Shown here: in pieces, positions 43,648 to 53,035 of the stretch
Layout of the letters: every line of letters begins with the position of its first letter
How positions within the stretch are numbered: position 1 is the stretch's first letter
Assembly: GCA_018241025.1 (NCBI GenBank)
Contig: JAFEEQ010000015.1
Location: forward strand, 124,001-188,000
Direction of reading: 5' to 3'
DNA from: Pseudomonadota bacterium
GTDB taxonomy: Bacteria > Pseudomonadota > Alphaproteobacteria > Micropepsales > Micropepsaceae
Length of the DNA stretch: 64,000 bases
The notes under the pieces: model-generated
The model's database searches: none
Told to the model about the DNA's origin: nothing
Seen by the model: the letters and a program-made list of their open reading frames with translations, nothing else
Program-made: the position numbers and the translations under genes

Positions 43648-43806
43648 GGGTTGCCTCTCGACCGTCATCCCCGGGCTTGTCCCGGGGGATTCATGATCAT
43701 CCAATTCGCAGGACAGATCTTGCTATGAGCCGCCGCGCAAGCGCGGCGAATGCAGGCACGGCGATCTTGGATCGCCGGCACGAGGCCGGCGATGACGAAT
43801 TGGGAT
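43648..43806. repeat. palindrome-rich intergenic repeat region
   Basis: This 159-base gap between cysE and a convergent flavoprotein gene contains CATCCCCGGGCTTGTCCCGGG (at about 43667-43687), CCGCGC-AA-GCGCGG near 43731-43745 and the perfect dyad ATCGCCGGC-ACGAG-GCCGGCGAT at 43771-43793. It has the composition of dispersed intergenic repeats and probably acts as a two-way terminator. There is no gene in it. The first core is shared with the palindrome at 17104-17120. Confidence 0.6.
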
Positions 43807-45048
43807 TTATAGCAAGTCCCTCCACTTCAGCAGCGTCAGCGCTGCCGTCACCATCGGTTTGCGCAGGAACGGTCCGCCGGGGAGTTTGCGGGGCGGGACG
43901 CGGGCGAGGATGTCGAACCGCTCCGGATTGCCCAGAGCGGCCTCAGCCAGGGCCTTGCCGCCGACCATCGTCAGCGCCACGCCATGCCCAGAATAGCCGT
44001 GGCCGAACAGCACGCGCGGGCTCACGCGTCCGAAATGCGGCATGCGCGTGCGCGTGATGCCGACGGTGCCGCTCCAGGCGTATTCGATGGCGACATCGGC
44101 AAGCTGCGGAAACACGCGCAACATGCGCGGCCGCACGACAGGCGCGATGTCCTTCGGTACATTCCAGTAGCTTTCGCGCCCGGCGAAGAGCAGGCGGTTG
44201 TCGGTGCTCTTGCGATAATAATCGAGCACATGCCGCGTGTCGGCCACCGCCGCGTCGTTCGGCAGGACATTTGCGTCTGTCGGCAACGGTTCTGTTGCAA
44301 CGATGAAGCTCTCGACATGCGCGATATAGGGTGCGACGTCCGGCACCAGTGTGCCGGTGAAGGCATCGCAGGCGAGCAGGACATGATCGGCCGTCACCGA
44401 ACCGCCGGCGGTTCTTACCGTCGTCCCATCGATGCTGTGCGCCGGTGAATGCTCGAACAGCATTGCGCCGGCAGCGCGCGCCTGTCCTGCGAGGGAGCGT
44501 GCGAATTTCAGCGGATGCAGGTGTCCGCCGCCGCCATCAAACCGTGCCGCGGGATAGACTTCCGTGCCCAGCGCTTCGGCCGTCTCAGCACGGCTCATCA
44601 TGCGCAGCGCATGATAGTCGTAGCGGCTTTCGAGATGCGCGGCGTCCTCGGCAAGGGCTTGCGCCATGCGTTCGTTGTGCGCGGCGATGACGAGGCCGCG
44701 CTTCAGGTCGCAGCCGACGGCGGCGTAGGCGAAGACTAACGCACGCGCTTCTTCGCTCAAGGCCCAGAGATCTCCGGCATGTTGCGGGCCAAGCCAGGCT
44801 TCGAGTTCCGCTTGCTCCTTGCGATTGCCCGGATGGATCTGTCCGCCATTGCGGCCTGAGGCCGCGTATCCGATGGTCTCGGCTTCGAGCAGAACGACTT
44901 TTGCGCCGGTACGGGCGGCGTGCAGCGCTGCCGAGAGACCGGTGAACCCGCCGCCGACGACGCAGATATCCGCACGGATATCCCCTCTGAGCGGGAGTGC
45001 CGGTGGCAGCGCCGCGGTGCTGGCAGCGTAGTAGCCTTGCGGTTCCAT
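43807..45048 (-). CDS. FAD-dependent amine/amino-acid oxidoreductase (DAO/PuuB type)
   Basis: 413 residues from ATG 45048. The FAD-binding motif GGGFTGLSAALHAARTG is at about 32-48. SGRNGGQIHPG and GITRTRMPHFGRVSPRVLFG, then FGHGYSGHGVALTMVGGKAL, are hallmarks of the D-amino-acid oxidase superfamily, closest in pattern to gamma-glutamylputrescine oxidase (PuuB/OrdL). A substrate such as gamma-glutamylputrescine or a secondary amine is likely but no other polyamine gene is nearby. It starts back-to-back with the DUF3126 gene. Confidence 0.85.
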   Translation of the reverse strand: MEPQGYYAASTAALPPALPLRGDIRADICVVGGGFTGLSAALHAARTGAKVVLLEAETIGYAASGRNGGQIHPGNRKEQAELEAWLGPQHAGDLWALSEEARALVFAYAAVGCDLKRGLVIAAHNERMAQALAEDAAHLESRYDYHALRMMSRAETAEALGTEVYPAARFDGGGGHLHPLKFARSLAGQARAAGAMLFEHSPAHSIDGTTVRTAGGSVTADHVLLACDAFTGTLVPDVAPYIAHVESFIVATEPLPTDANVLPNDAAVADTRHVLDYYRKSTDNRLLFAGRESYWNVPKDIAPVVRPRMLRVFPQLADVAIEYAWSGTVGITRTRMPHFGRVSPRVLFGHGYSGHGVALTMVGGKALAEAALGNPERFDILARVPPRKLPGGPFLRKPMVTAALTLLKWRDLL

Positions 45049-45143
45049 GCTCGTCCTTGTGCGCGGATAGGCGGGTCGGTCAAGCCTTGACCGCGCGGCA
45101 GCCCCTATGCGAGTTGAACCCGCCCACCATCGGAGTTCCGCCT

Positions 45144-45374
45144 TTGACCCGCAGCGAAATCTGGCGCCTGGAGAAGTATCTCCGCAATCTCTTCCGCCTC
45201 GACACGATCACCATCGTCGAGCGCCCGAAGCAGCCGGATTCCGTCGAAGTCCAGGTCAATGGCGAGTTCATCGGCGTGCTCTTCAAAGATGAAGAGGACG
45301 GTGAGGTCTCCTACGCCTTCAACATGGCGATCCTCGAGATGGATCTGCCGGAGCCGCCGGCGAGCCGGTCGTAG
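45144..45374 (+). CDS. DUF3126 family protein
   Basis: 76 residues. The start is TTG 45144, supported by GGAG at 45132-45135, eight bases upstream, and by the N terminus LTRSEIWRLEKYLRNLF that aligns with the family. Any longer start only adds non-conserved residues. It is a small, acidic protein (VEVQVNGEFIGVLFKDEEDG) of unknown function, found mainly in alphaproteobacteria. It converges with recQ across a short hairpin. Confidence 0.85.
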   Translation: MTRSEIWRLEKYLRNLFRLDTITIVERPKQPDSVEVQVNGEFIGVLFKDEEDGEVSYAFNMAILEMDLPEPPASRS

Positions 45375-45382
45375 TGTGTCTA

Positions 45383-45402
45383 ACCTCCCACCGTGGGGAG
45401 GT
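45383..45402. terminator. short hairpin between DUF3126 and recQ
   Basis: ACCTCCC and GGGAGGT form a 7-bp stem with a 6-base loop (ACCGTG). There is no T-run, so it is at best a weak terminator, or a fragment of a dispersed repeat. Confidence 0.4.
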
Positions 45403-45406
45403 AATA

Positions 45407-47215
45407 TCAGCCCGCTTCCCGCACCACGCGTAGAAATTTCTCGCCGAACTCGGCTAGCTTCTTTGCGCCGACTCCGTTGATTTCGGCGAATTCGTTCATG
45501 GACTGCGGGCGCTGCTGCGCCATCTCGATCAGTGTCTTGTCGGGGAAGATGGCATAGGCCGGAACGCGCCTGGTCTTCGCCAGCTGCGAGCGCAAGCCCT
45601 TCAGAGCACCGAGCAGCCCGAGATCGGCTTCGGTGACCTTCTCGACCGTGAGCGCGGCGCGGATCGCTTTCTTTGTCGCGCGGGCCGGCGGCGGGCGATA
45701 GAGGAAGCTGCCTTCGCCCTGCAATAGCGCGCGGCCCTTGTCGGTCAGCGACATGCCGCCATAGCCGGCGACGTCGAGGTGCAGGAAGCCGCCCGCCACG
45801 AGCTGGCGAAGCAATGCGAGCCACTCGTCCTTCTTGCGCTCGCCGCCGCTGGCGAAGGCGGGGATGCGATCGTGGCCGGCATTGGCGACCTTCTCGTTGC
45901 GCGTGCCGTGCAACACGTCGGTGACATGCCCGCCGCCATAGCGTTCGCCGGTCTGGCGTACCGCTTCGAGCGCGAGCCGCGCCGCGCCGCTCGCATCGAC
46001 AAGCGCATGCGGGCTCAGACAGACATCGCAATTGCCGCAAGGTTCCGCGGTTTCGCCGAAATATCCCAGCAGGACCTGTCGCCGGCATCGCGAGGATTCG
46101 CAGAAGCCGACCAGCGCACCCAGCCGCTGATGCTCGCGGCGCTTGCGGTCTCCGTCGGAGTCCTCCTGCTCGATGAACATCCGCCGCATGCGCAGATCGC
46201 CCATCCCGAACAGCATATGCGCTTCGGCCGCATCGCCGTCTCGGCCGGCACGGCCGATCTCCTGGTAATAAGCTTCGAGGCTGCCCGGCATGTCGACGTG
46301 GAAGACATAGCGCACGTCGGACTTGTCGATACCCATGCCGAAGGCGATGGTCGCGACCATGACGATAGCCGGTTCGGTCATGAAGCGGTTCTGGTTCAGA
46401 TCGCGCAATTCCTTGTCCATGCCGGCATGATAAGCGAGGGCGCGGATGCCGTTCTCTTCGAGGAACTGCGCCGCTTCCTCGGTTCGCTTGCGTGACAGGC
46501 AATAGACGATGCCGCTGACGCCGCGATGACGGGAAAGGAAGTCGAGCAGCTGCCGCTTCCACTCATGTTTGGGCGTAACCGAGAGGCGGATATTCGGGCG
46601 GTCGAAGCCAAGCACGATGCGCTCCGCCTTGCCGGCAAATATCTTGGCCAATATGTCGTCGCGCGTGACTTCGTCCGCAGTGGCGGTCAGCGCCGCGATC
46701 GGCACGCCGGGGAAGAGGTCGCGCAGACGTGCCAGCGCTTCATATTCGGGGCGGAAGGCGGGACCCCATTGGGATATGCAGTGCGCCTCGTCGATGACCA
46801 GGAGCCGGACGTCGAGCTTCTGGAGCGCGGACAGCATGCGCTCGGTCATGAGCCGCTCCGGCGCCATGTAGAGCAGGGCGGTTTCGCCCCCGGCGGCGCG
46901 GCGCCAGGCAGCGACGTTGTCGTCCCGCTCCTGCGCCGAGTTGATAGCATCGGCGGCGACGCCGGCAAGGCGCAGTGCGGCGACCTGGTCCTGCATCAGC
47001 GCGACCAGCGGCGAGACCACCACGGTCAGGCCGCCGCGCACCAGTGCCGGAACCTGGAAGCACAGCGACTTGCCCGAGCCCGTCGGCATGACGGTGAGCA
47101 CGCTGCGCCCGGAGATCAGCGCGTCCATCGCCGCTTCCTGCCCCGGGCGGAAGCCGTCGAAACCGAACACCGCCTTGAGGACCCGGCGCTTGTCGTCGCG
47201 CATGGGGAGAGTCAT
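45407..47215 (-). CDS. recQ: ATP-dependent DNA helicase RecQ
   Basis: 602 residues from ATG 47215. It unwinds DNA 3' to 5' in recombination and repair. Walker A TVMPTGSGKS (about 41-50), DEAH box VIDEAHCISQWG (about 140), the RecQ motif ATIAFGMGIDKSDVRYVFH, and the zinc-binding cysteines in CESSRCRRQVLLGYFG and PCGNCDVC. A winged-helix domain and a C-terminal HRDC domain (DKTLIEMAQQRPQSMNEF) complete it. ATG 47203 is an alternative start. A frame extension to 47290 is not supported. Confidence 0.96.
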   Translation of the reverse strand: MTLPMRDDKRRVLKAVFGFDGFRPGQEAAMDALISGRSVLTVMPTGSGKSLCFQVPALVRGGLTVVVSPLVALMQDQVAALRLAGVAADAINSAQERDDNVAAWRRAAGGETALLYMAPERLMTERMLSALQKLDVRLLVIDEAHCISQWGPAFRPEYEALARLRDLFPGVPIAALTATADEVTRDDILAKIFAGKAERIVLGFDRPNIRLSVTPKHEWKRQLLDFLSRHRGVSGIVYCLSRKRTEEAAQFLEENGIRALAYHAGMDKELRDLNQNRFMTEPAIVMVATIAFGMGIDKSDVRYVFHVDMPGSLEAYYQEIGRAGRDGDAAEAHMLFGMGDLRMRRMFIEQEDSDGDRKRREHQRLGALVGFCESSRCRRQVLLGYFGETAEPCGNCDVCLSPHALVDASGAARLALEAVRQTGERYGGGHVTDVLHGTRNEKVANAGHDRIPAFASGGERKKDEWLALLRQLVAGGFLHLDVAGYGGMSLTDKGRALLQGEGSFLYRPPPARATKKAIRAALTVEKVTEADLGLLGALKGLRSQLAKTRRVPAYAIFPDKTLIEMAQQRPQSMNEFAEINGVGAKKLAEFGEKFLRVVREAG

Positions 47216-47313
47216 GGTCGGACCATGCCGCAGCCGCTTCGCCCCGGCAATTGCGGCACAGAGAGCCCGTGCAACGGCCTGTGCAAACATGCCAGCCGCA
47301 GCGGCGATTCGGT

Positions 47314-48534
47314 GTGGAGCCAGCGATATTGGATTTGGTGTTTCGTCTGCGCTTCGTGCTGCTGGCCTTCCTGCTGATCCTCAGCGCGCTTGCCGCCTTC
47401 GTGATGTTTCGCGGCGGGACAATGCCGGTCGGCGTGATTTTTCTCGGAACCGCTTCGCTCGCCATTGCCGTCGTGATCGGATTCGTTCATTTGCGGCAGT
47501 GTGGATTGGCGGCGGCCGCGGCCGTTGCGCCGCTGCCCGGCATGATTGCCGCCGGGCCGATGGTCGGCGATTTGGCCTATTCGGCGCATCTTGCGGTCTA
47601 TGGCTTCGCGGCCATCGTGGCTGCGATGTCCTGCGCCGATGCCGTCCGCTGTCTCCTGGAAGGCGGCTCCTCGAACGATGCGGCGTCGCTTGTTGTCCGC
47701 CGACATGCACCGCCGGCACTTCTGGCGGCCGTGGCGGGTTCGATACTTGTCGTGGGAGTTTCCCTGGCGCGCGCACCGTCCGCCGGGTTGGCCGTCGAAC
47801 TGATCGCCAGCACGTTGTCGACGCTGGCCGTCGTCTTCGTCGCTCTACTCGTTCTGCCCTTTAGTGAGACGTTCTTCGTGCGCGCAAATCGCAGCCGCGA
47901 AGCACGCGAGACCATTGCGCGCACGCTTGGGATCGTGTGCGAGCCGCGCTGGGCGCTTTCCGGAAGCGGGATCGTCGTGGTTTTCGCGACACTTGGAGTG
48001 TTCGGTTTCGAGGCGCCTTCGTTGTCGCCGCTTCTTCTGCGCGTGGCGGCCGTATGGGTTGCATTTGCCGCGGCGGTCCTGGGGCTCGCCTGGATATTCG
48101 GACGGGGTTGGCGCGATGGTCTGGCGGTGGCGCTGGCTCTCACCATGCAGACTTTTGTGGGCCTCTGGCTTTGGGGGCGGGCGGCGGGACATTTGACGGC
48201 GACGGCCTTCGACGAACTTTCCATCGTGTCGGCTGTCGCCATGTTCCTGATCGCAAGCCTGCTGGCGCATATGCGGCGCATGAGGGATGACGTACCGACC
48301 GATGCGCGCCGGTGGGTCATAGAACAAATGGGCGTCGCGCCGTGGTTTGCCGCATTGTCCGCCTGCGGCGCGATTTTCCCCTGGATATTGCTGCACGGCT
48401 CGATTGCGACTTTGATGTTGCTGATCGTTCTCGGCGTCGCCGCCGCCATGCTCGCCATGCCGGCTTTGGCCACGGCCCTGGAGACGGTGTTCCGCCGGCG
48501 GTTGAGCGTGGAGCGCCTTTACGGGCGCGGCTGA
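47314..48534 (+). CDS. multi-pass membrane protein of unknown function
   Basis: About 406 residues if GTG 47314 is the start; TTG 47251 is the only other in-frame option and adds a non-conserved arginine/glutamine-rich stretch. There are about ten or eleven hydrophobic helices (for example FVLLAFLLILSALAAFVMF, then VVFVALLVLPFSETFFV) and a short cytoplasmic loop rich in arginine (VRANRSREARETIART). The last segment, LLIVLGVAAAMLAMPALATA, faintly recalls the end of RND/MMPL transporters, but no periplasmic domain is seen. I do not recognise the family. It overlaps the end of the leftward gene by 16 bases. Confidence 0.6.
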   Translation: MEPAILDLVFRLRFVLLAFLLILSALAAFVMFRGGTMPVGVIFLGTASLAIAVVIGFVHLRQCGLAAAAAVAPLPGMIAAGPMVGDLAYSAHLAVYGFAAIVAAMSCADAVRCLLEGGSSNDAASLVVRRHAPPALLAAVAGSILVVGVSLARAPSAGLAVELIASTLSTLAVVFVALLVLPFSETFFVRANRSREARETIARTLGIVCEPRWALSGSGIVVVFATLGVFGFEAPSLSPLLLRVAAVWVAFAAAVLGLAWIFGRGWRDGLAVALALTMQTFVGLWLWGRAAGHLTATAFDELSIVSAVAMFLIASLLAHMRRMRDDVPTDARRWVIEQMGVAPWFAALSACGAIFPWILLHGSIATLMLLIVLGVAAAMLAMPALATALETVFRRRLSVERLYGRG

Positions 48535-49277
48535 GGATCGGCGCTGGCTTGCGCCTTTGGCGGCGTCTTGAATGTCGCGATAAGCCGGTCGACCCCGTCC
48601 GCGATGGCGTGCCAGTCGGAGAGATGCTCGCGCTTGAAGCGATAGGACAGCGAGACGGCGTGGGCGATGGGCTCGTCGCGCAGGCAACTCGGGCTCGGCA
48701 CTTCGGGCGAAAGGCGCACGCAGCGCAGGATCACGGGTCCGGCCGGCGTCTGACCGACGAACAGATCCTCGCGCCGGTATCCGGAATCCTCGCGGAAGTT
48801 GTATTGCGTAAGTCCGTATGGCCCGGGCCGGCCCTTCGGATCGGTGACATAAGCCATGTAGATGCGGGCCAAACGGTCGGCCTCGGTCAGGTTCAACTTG
48901 TCCTCGCGGATCAGGATGTAGACGATCGGCGAGTCCGGTGCGTTGCTGGCAAAGGTGCTGGATTCCCAGTTCGACCAACCCGCCATGTCGGGCAGCATCG
49001 CGAACAAGGCGAGGTCCTTGCGGGCGCCGCCCTGGCGCGCGCTCTCGAACTGCAGATAGTTCGCGGGGATCCAGAGCTTCAGCCCATGTACGCGCAAGGC
49101 GATGAGATCGGCGCGGGAGGTTGGCGAGACCTGCTCGGTCGAGAAGCTGGGAGCACTGGGGGCGAGATAGAACAACAGCACCACGGCCGACAGCACCGCC
49201 GTGACAAGGAATACGCCAAGCGGTATCAGCCAGCCGGAGCGGCGGCGGATCGTGCCATCGGTATCCGAGTAGCTCAT
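48519..49277 (-). CDS. single-pass membrane protein of unknown function
   Basis: 252 residues from ATG 49277 (MSYSDTDGTIRRRSGWLIPL). One transmembrane helix at about 14-37 is followed by a mostly periplasmic globular region with LKLWIPANYLQFESARQGG, REDKLNLTEADRLARIYMAY, a glycine/tyrosine-rich loop (PYGLTQYNFREDSGYRREDL) and two cysteines in ILRCVRLSPEVPSPSCLRD that could form a disulfide. I recognise no family. The gene is convergent with the multi-pass protein gene. The 271 bases before it hold only short, poorly supported frames. Confidence 0.6.
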   Translation of the reverse strand: MSYSDTDGTIRRRSGWLIPLGVFLVTAVLSAVVLLFYLAPSAPSFSTEQVSPTSRADLIALRVHGLKLWIPANYLQFESARQGGARKDLALFAMLPDMAGWSNWESSTFASNAPDSPIVYILIREDKLNLTEADRLARIYMAYVTDPKGRPGPYGLTQYNFREDSGYRREDLFVGQTPAGPVILRCVRLSPEVPSPSCLRDEPIAHAVSLSYRFKREHLSDWHAIADGVDRLIATFKTPPKAQASADPQPRP

Positions 49278-49548
49278 GTTCCTGTCCAGGCGCGACTCAA
49301 CCAGTCTCGCTCCCAATCCTTAACACAGGGCGCGCAGCGATCCGTCGTGGCATGCCGTCCTGCTGCCAGAATGTTTCAGGGCGTGGCGAAGATGCCGCTA
49401 CCGTGCCCTGTATGCCTCTGAGATGGACTGCCGGCACCTGTTCAGCAGTCGGACGCACCATTTTGGCACGCCTGGCGCGATTTCGCGCGAAAATCGGAGG
49501 CACACGCCCTGCATCCACGCCCGGTAGCAACAGCAGGGTGGGACAGCG

Positions 49549-49854
49549 GTGCTCTACAGAGACATTTTCGTGACGGTGTTCGCGACTCTGGCCGGTTTCA
49601 CGGCCTCGGGAATTCTCGCGAATCTCTATCGGCTGATTGCCAGCAAACCCGTCTCCGCCGCCGGCCGTTTTGGCTATGTCGCGGTCATGGTCGTGGCCGG
49701 ACCCAATGTCCTGTTCGAAAACGCAGCGGCCTCGCTCCGCGCCAAGGATTGCTCACGATTCGCCTTCTGGCTCGCCGCTTCTATCTCCGGCTACTGGAGC
49801 TTTGTCCTCGGGATGCTGATCCTCTACGCCTCCATGGTCACGCATTGGTGGTAG
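49549..49854 (+). CDS. small membrane protein, DUF6949-like
   Basis: 101 residues from GTG 49549 with a G-rich ribosome site. Three hydrophobic helices: IFVTVFATLAGFTASGILAN, FGYVAVMVVAGPNVLFEN and FWLAASISGYWSFVLGMLIL. It looks like the DUF6949 family of alphaproteobacterial membrane proteins with no known role; the family name is from memory. Its stop lies 3 bases from the convergent monooxygenase gene's stop. Confidence 0.65.
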   Translation: MLYRDIFVTVFATLAGFTASGILANLYRLIASKPVSAAGRFGYVAVMVVAGPNVLFENAAASLRAKDCSRFAFWLAASISGYWSFVLGMLILYASMVTHWW

Positions 49855-49857
49855 CGA

Positions 49858-51654
49858 TCAGTTGCTCAGTTCGAGCCCTTTGAGTTCGTCTGCGGCCCGC
49901 CACTCTTCGAGCAGCTTGATGAAGGCGATCGGCCCCAGTCCGTAAGACCCGTTGCGCGCCGCGAGTGGGGAGGGCTGGCCCTCGTTGTTGTAGTAGCCCG
50001 GCGTGCACTCTTCCTGGAATCGCTGGCGCATGATCGCGGTGGACAGGATCGTCTGCACCCAGTCGTTCTCGGCCGTTTCGGAGGTCTCGACCACGCTTGC
50101 CTGGCGGTCACCGAGTGTCTTGATGACATAGGCGAGGTGCTTGGACTGCTCGTTGATCATGTGCGGAAAGTTCGCGGTGAAGCCCGCCTGGGTGTTCGAC
50201 ACGATGAACACATTGGGGAAGCCGCGGGTGAACATGCCGTGCAGCGTCGCGGCGCCGTCCTTCCACTTGTCGGTCAGGCTCTGGCCGCCGCGGCCATAGA
50301 GCTCGTAGCCCGAGCGGCGGACATAGCTGGTGCCGACCTCGAAGCCGGTGCCGTAGACGAGGCAATCGAGCTTGTACTCCTTGCCGTTGGCGACGACGCC
50401 GTTCTCGGTAATGCGTTCCACGCCCTTGCCGTCGGTATCGACCAGCGTGACGTTCGGGCGATTGAAGGTGGCCAGGTAGTCGTCGTGGAAGCAGGGCCGC
50501 TTGCAGAACTGATTGTAATAGGGCTTCAGCGCCTCGGCCGTCGCCGGGTCCTTCACGACCGAGCCAGCACGGGCGCGGATCGACTCCATCTTCTTGAAGT
50601 CGGCGAGCTGCATCACGGTGGCGATGTCCTGGCCGCCGCCTTCGCGCATCAGCTTCATCATGTTGCCGATGATGTCGGTCCAGCCGTCGTTGACGAGGTC
50701 TTCGGCCTGCGGCACGCCCGAGACGAGCGCATTGAAATTGTCCATGCGGGCCTGCTGCCAGCCGGGCTTCAGGCTCTTCACCCATTCCGGATCGGTCGGC
50801 GTGTTGTTGCGCACGTCGATGGAGGAAGGCGTGCGCTGGAAGACGTAGAGATGTTTCGCGCCCGCGCCCAGATGCGGCACACACTGCACCGCCGTTGCGC
50901 CGGTGCCGATGATGCCGACGACCTTGTCTTTCAGGCCGGTCAGATTGCCGTTCGAGTCGCCGCCCGTGTAGTCGTAGTCCCAACGGCTGGTATGGAACGA
51001 GTGACCCTTGTAGCTCTCGACGCCCGGGATGCCCGGCAGCTTCGGACGATGCAGCGGACCGTTCGCCATCACCACGAAGCGCGCGCGGATCGCGTCGCTC
51101 TTGTTGGTCTTCACGATCCAGCGCTTCGATGCTTCGTCCCAGTGCATCGCAGTCACTTCGGTCTGGAACAGCGCGTCCTTGTAGAGCCCGAAATGCTCAC
51201 CGATCTTGCGGCAGTATTTCAGGATCTCCGGCGCGCGCGTGTACTTCTCGACCGGCATGTAGCCGACCTCTTCGAGCAGCGGCAGGTAGACATAGCTCTC
51301 GATATCGCAGGCCGCGCCGGGATAGCGGTTCCAGTACCAGGTGCCGCCGAAATCGCCGCCCTTCTCGACGATGCGGACGCCGTCGATACCCGCCTCGCGC
51401 AGCCGCGCGCCGGCGAGCAATCCGCCGAAGCCGCCGCCAACGACGACGACGTTCACGTCGTCACTCAGAGCCGCGCGCGCGGCCGGCCGGACGTATGGAT
51501 CTTCGAGATAGTGGGCGAACCTGCCCGTCATCTCGACATATTGCTCGTTGCCTTCGGTGCGCAGGCGCTTGTCGCGTTCGGCGAGGTATTTCTGCTTCAG
51601 CGCGTCGGGATCGAAGCCGAGGTCGTCGTTCGGCGAAATTGCTTCGAAGGCCAT
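49858..51654 (-). CDS. flavin-containing Baeyer-Villiger-type monooxygenase
   Basis: 598 residues from ATG 51654. Type I BVMO pattern: FAD site [17 protein letters not shown] (about 70-85), [20 protein letters not shown], the fingerprint [12 protein letters not shown] (F/YxGxxxHxxxW), NADPH site [16 protein letters not shown], and the C-terminal [12 protein letters not shown]. The enzyme uses NADPH and O2 to insert oxygen beside a ketone; the substrate is not known. An N-terminal extension of about 65 residues, rich in charged residues, precedes the FAD domain, as in cyclopentadecanone- and steroid-type BVMOs. It runs in the same direction as the ArsR cassette but after a 99-base gap. Confidence 0.9.
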   Translation of the reverse strand: MAFEAISPNDDLGFDPDALKQKYLAERDKRLRTEGNEQYVEMTGRFAHYLEDPYVRPAARAALSDDVNVVVVGGGFGGLLAGARLREAGIDGVRIVEKGGDFGGTWYWNRYPGAACDIESYVYLPLLEEVGYMPVEKYTRAPEILKYCRKIGEHFGLYKDALFQTEVTAMHWDEASKRWIVKTNKSDAIRARFVVMANGPLHRPKLPGIPGVESYKGHSFHTSRWDYDYTGGDSNGNLTGLKDKVVGIIGTGATAVQCVPHLGAGAKHLYVFQRTPSSIDVRNNTPTDPEWVKSLKPGWQQARMDNFNALVSGVPQAEDLVNDGWTDIIGNMMKLMREGGGQDIATVMQLADFKKMESIRARAGSVVKDPATAEALKPYYNQFCKRPCFHDDYLATFNRPNVTLVDTDGKGVERITENGVVANGKEYKLDCLVYGTGFEVGTSYVRRSGYELYGRGGQSLTDKWKDGAATLHGMFTRGFPNVFIVSNTQAGFTANFPHMINEQSKHLAYVIKTLGDRQASVVETSETAENDWVQTILSTAIMRQRFQEECTPGYYNNEGQPSPLAARNGSYGLGPIAFIKLLEEWRAADELKGLELSN

Positions 51655-51753
51655 GTGCGTTTCTCCGGCATGTTCTGACTTGTTGTCAGTATGCGGGAGG
51701 CCGCGGCGAAGGCCAGTGGAATTTTAGAACTAACGGTACGTCAAGCTCGCAGA

Positions 51754-52398
51754 TCAACCCGGAAACATTGCGAAGTAGGGTTCCGCTTCCTTGAGCACGC
51801 GTGCGAAGGACGGCCTCTGCTTCAGGCGTTCGAGGTAGGCGGCGGTCTTCGGAAGATCCGATGCCAACGGCGCGATCTTATTGCCATAGAACAGTGCCGG
51901 CGCTGCAGCGCAGTCCGCCATGGTGAAGCTATCGCCCATCACCCATTGCGCGCCGATATCGCTCTCGACCAGACCATAGGCCAACCGGATCTGATCGCGA
52001 GCCTGTTGAACTCCGATCGGGTCCTTGCCATCCGCCGGACGCAGGCGGTCACCGACGACTTTCTGCATGTGCTGGTGGATGTGGAGATCGAAGAAGCGGT
52101 CACGCATGCGTACCTGGCGCGCCTTGTCGGGATCGGCCGGAATGAGGCGGGAAGGCCCCGAATAGTGCTGGTCGAGATATTCGATGATGATGCTCGACTC
52201 CGGAACCATCCAGTCGCGCGCCGTGTCCTCGATCACCGGGAATTTGCCCATCGGCCAGAGCTTGTAGAATGCTGTGCGGTCTTCTTCCCTGGACAGGTCG
52301 ACCAGCACTGGCTCGAATGGAACGTCCAACTCGTAAAGCGCGATCAGCACCTTCCAGCAGAAGGACGACAGCGGGTGATAGTGCAGTCGGATGGTCAT
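51754..52398 (-). CDS. glutathione S-transferase
   Basis: 214 residues from ATG 52398. The N-terminal thioredoxin-like domain (RLHYHPLSSFCWKVLIALYE) has the likely catalytic serine in LSSFCW, then VIEDTARDWMVPESSIIIEY with the glutathione-binding motif ESSII, and a C-terminal helical domain with MGDSFTMADCAAAPALFY. It is a beta/theta-type bacterial GST that conjugates glutathione to electrophiles. It is the last gene of the ArsR cassette, 3 bases after YceI. Confidence 0.9.
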   Translation of the reverse strand: MTIRLHYHPLSSFCWKVLIALYELDVPFEPVLVDLSREEDRTAFYKLWPMGKFPVIEDTARDWMVPESSIIIEYLDQHYSGPSRLIPADPDKARQVRMRDRFFDLHIHQHMQKVVGDRLRPADGKDPIGVQQARDQIRLAYGLVESDIGAQWVMGDSFTMADCAAAPALFYGNKIAPLASDLPKTAAYLERLKQRPSFARVLKEAEPYFAMFPG

Positions 52399-52401
52399 GG
52401 C

Positions 52402-53031
52402 TCACTCCGGATGATCGAATTCGGTGTCGATGACGATTTCGATGGGATCGGTGAAGAACGGTCCCATGCTAAAATCCTGAGGCTTGATCCAGCCCTCTGC
52501 ATGTATGCCGATGACGTGGCCCATCGTTGGTCCACCCGCGAAGCCGGGCCCAGCCCCCACCAGTGAAACGGCGAAGCTGAGTTTCACGCTTTTGCCCTTC
52601 AGCGTGAAGATACCGTCGACTGTGCCGTGGGTCGCATCCTTCTGATGGAAGGCGGTCGAGACGAAGGTCGCCTGCGGGAAGTCCTTGCAGAGCAGATACT
52701 TCTCGCAGATGTCGGCGGCAAAGCCCGGCACGTTCGAAGTAATCGACGCCGTCTCGACCGTCGCGTTCAGCTTGGAGGCGCCGACGGCCTTCGGATCCCA
52801 CTGCAAGGTTGCTGTCGCCTTCTCGAAGCGGAACAGACTCATGGAGAAGCCGAGATGTGAGACGCGCGCGAGCACGCCGACGTGATTGACGTCGAGGGTG
52901 TAATCGCCGGGTACGGTCTTGCCGATGTCTTTGGTGCCGTGGGGGATGACCATCGGCGGTGGCGCGTCCTCCGCAAAGGCGGCCGTCGTACCCATCAACA
53001 ATGCAACACAAAGGAGCAGAGGGCGTTTCAT
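52402..53031 (-). CDS. YceI-family lipid-binding protein, secreted
   Basis: 209 residues from ATG 53031, with AAGG upstream. Signal peptide MKRPLLLCVALLMGTTAAFA. The lipocalin-like beta-barrel pattern is clear (GDYTLDVNHVGVLARVSHLG, FRFEKATATLQWDPKAVGAS, HGTVDGIFTLKGKSVKLSFA, FSMGPFFTDPIEIVIDTEFD). YceI proteins bind polyisoprenoids or lipids in the periplasm. It follows a SRPBCC gene by 4 bases and precedes the GST by 3. Confidence 0.9.
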   Translation of the reverse strand: MKRPLLLCVALLMGTTAAFAEDAPPPMVIPHGTKDIGKTVPGDYTLDVNHVGVLARVSHLGFSMSLFRFEKATATLQWDPKAVGASKLNATVETASITSNVPGFAADICEKYLLCKDFPQATFVSTAFHQKDATHGTVDGIFTLKGKSVKLSFAVSLVGAGPGFAGGPTMGHVIGIHAEGWIKPQDFSMGPFFTDPIEIVIDTEFDHPE

Positions 53032-53035
53032 CGGT

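Noticed and set aside
43771..43793. Possible CRISPR repeat
   Set aside because: It is one perfect dyad with no evenly spaced copies; it is better explained as a dispersed palindrome or terminator.
49317..49548. Small rightward frame (49352-49573) in the gap before the DUF6949-like gene
   Set aside because: It has no ribosome site or homology and overlaps the start of the DUF6949-like gene in another frame.
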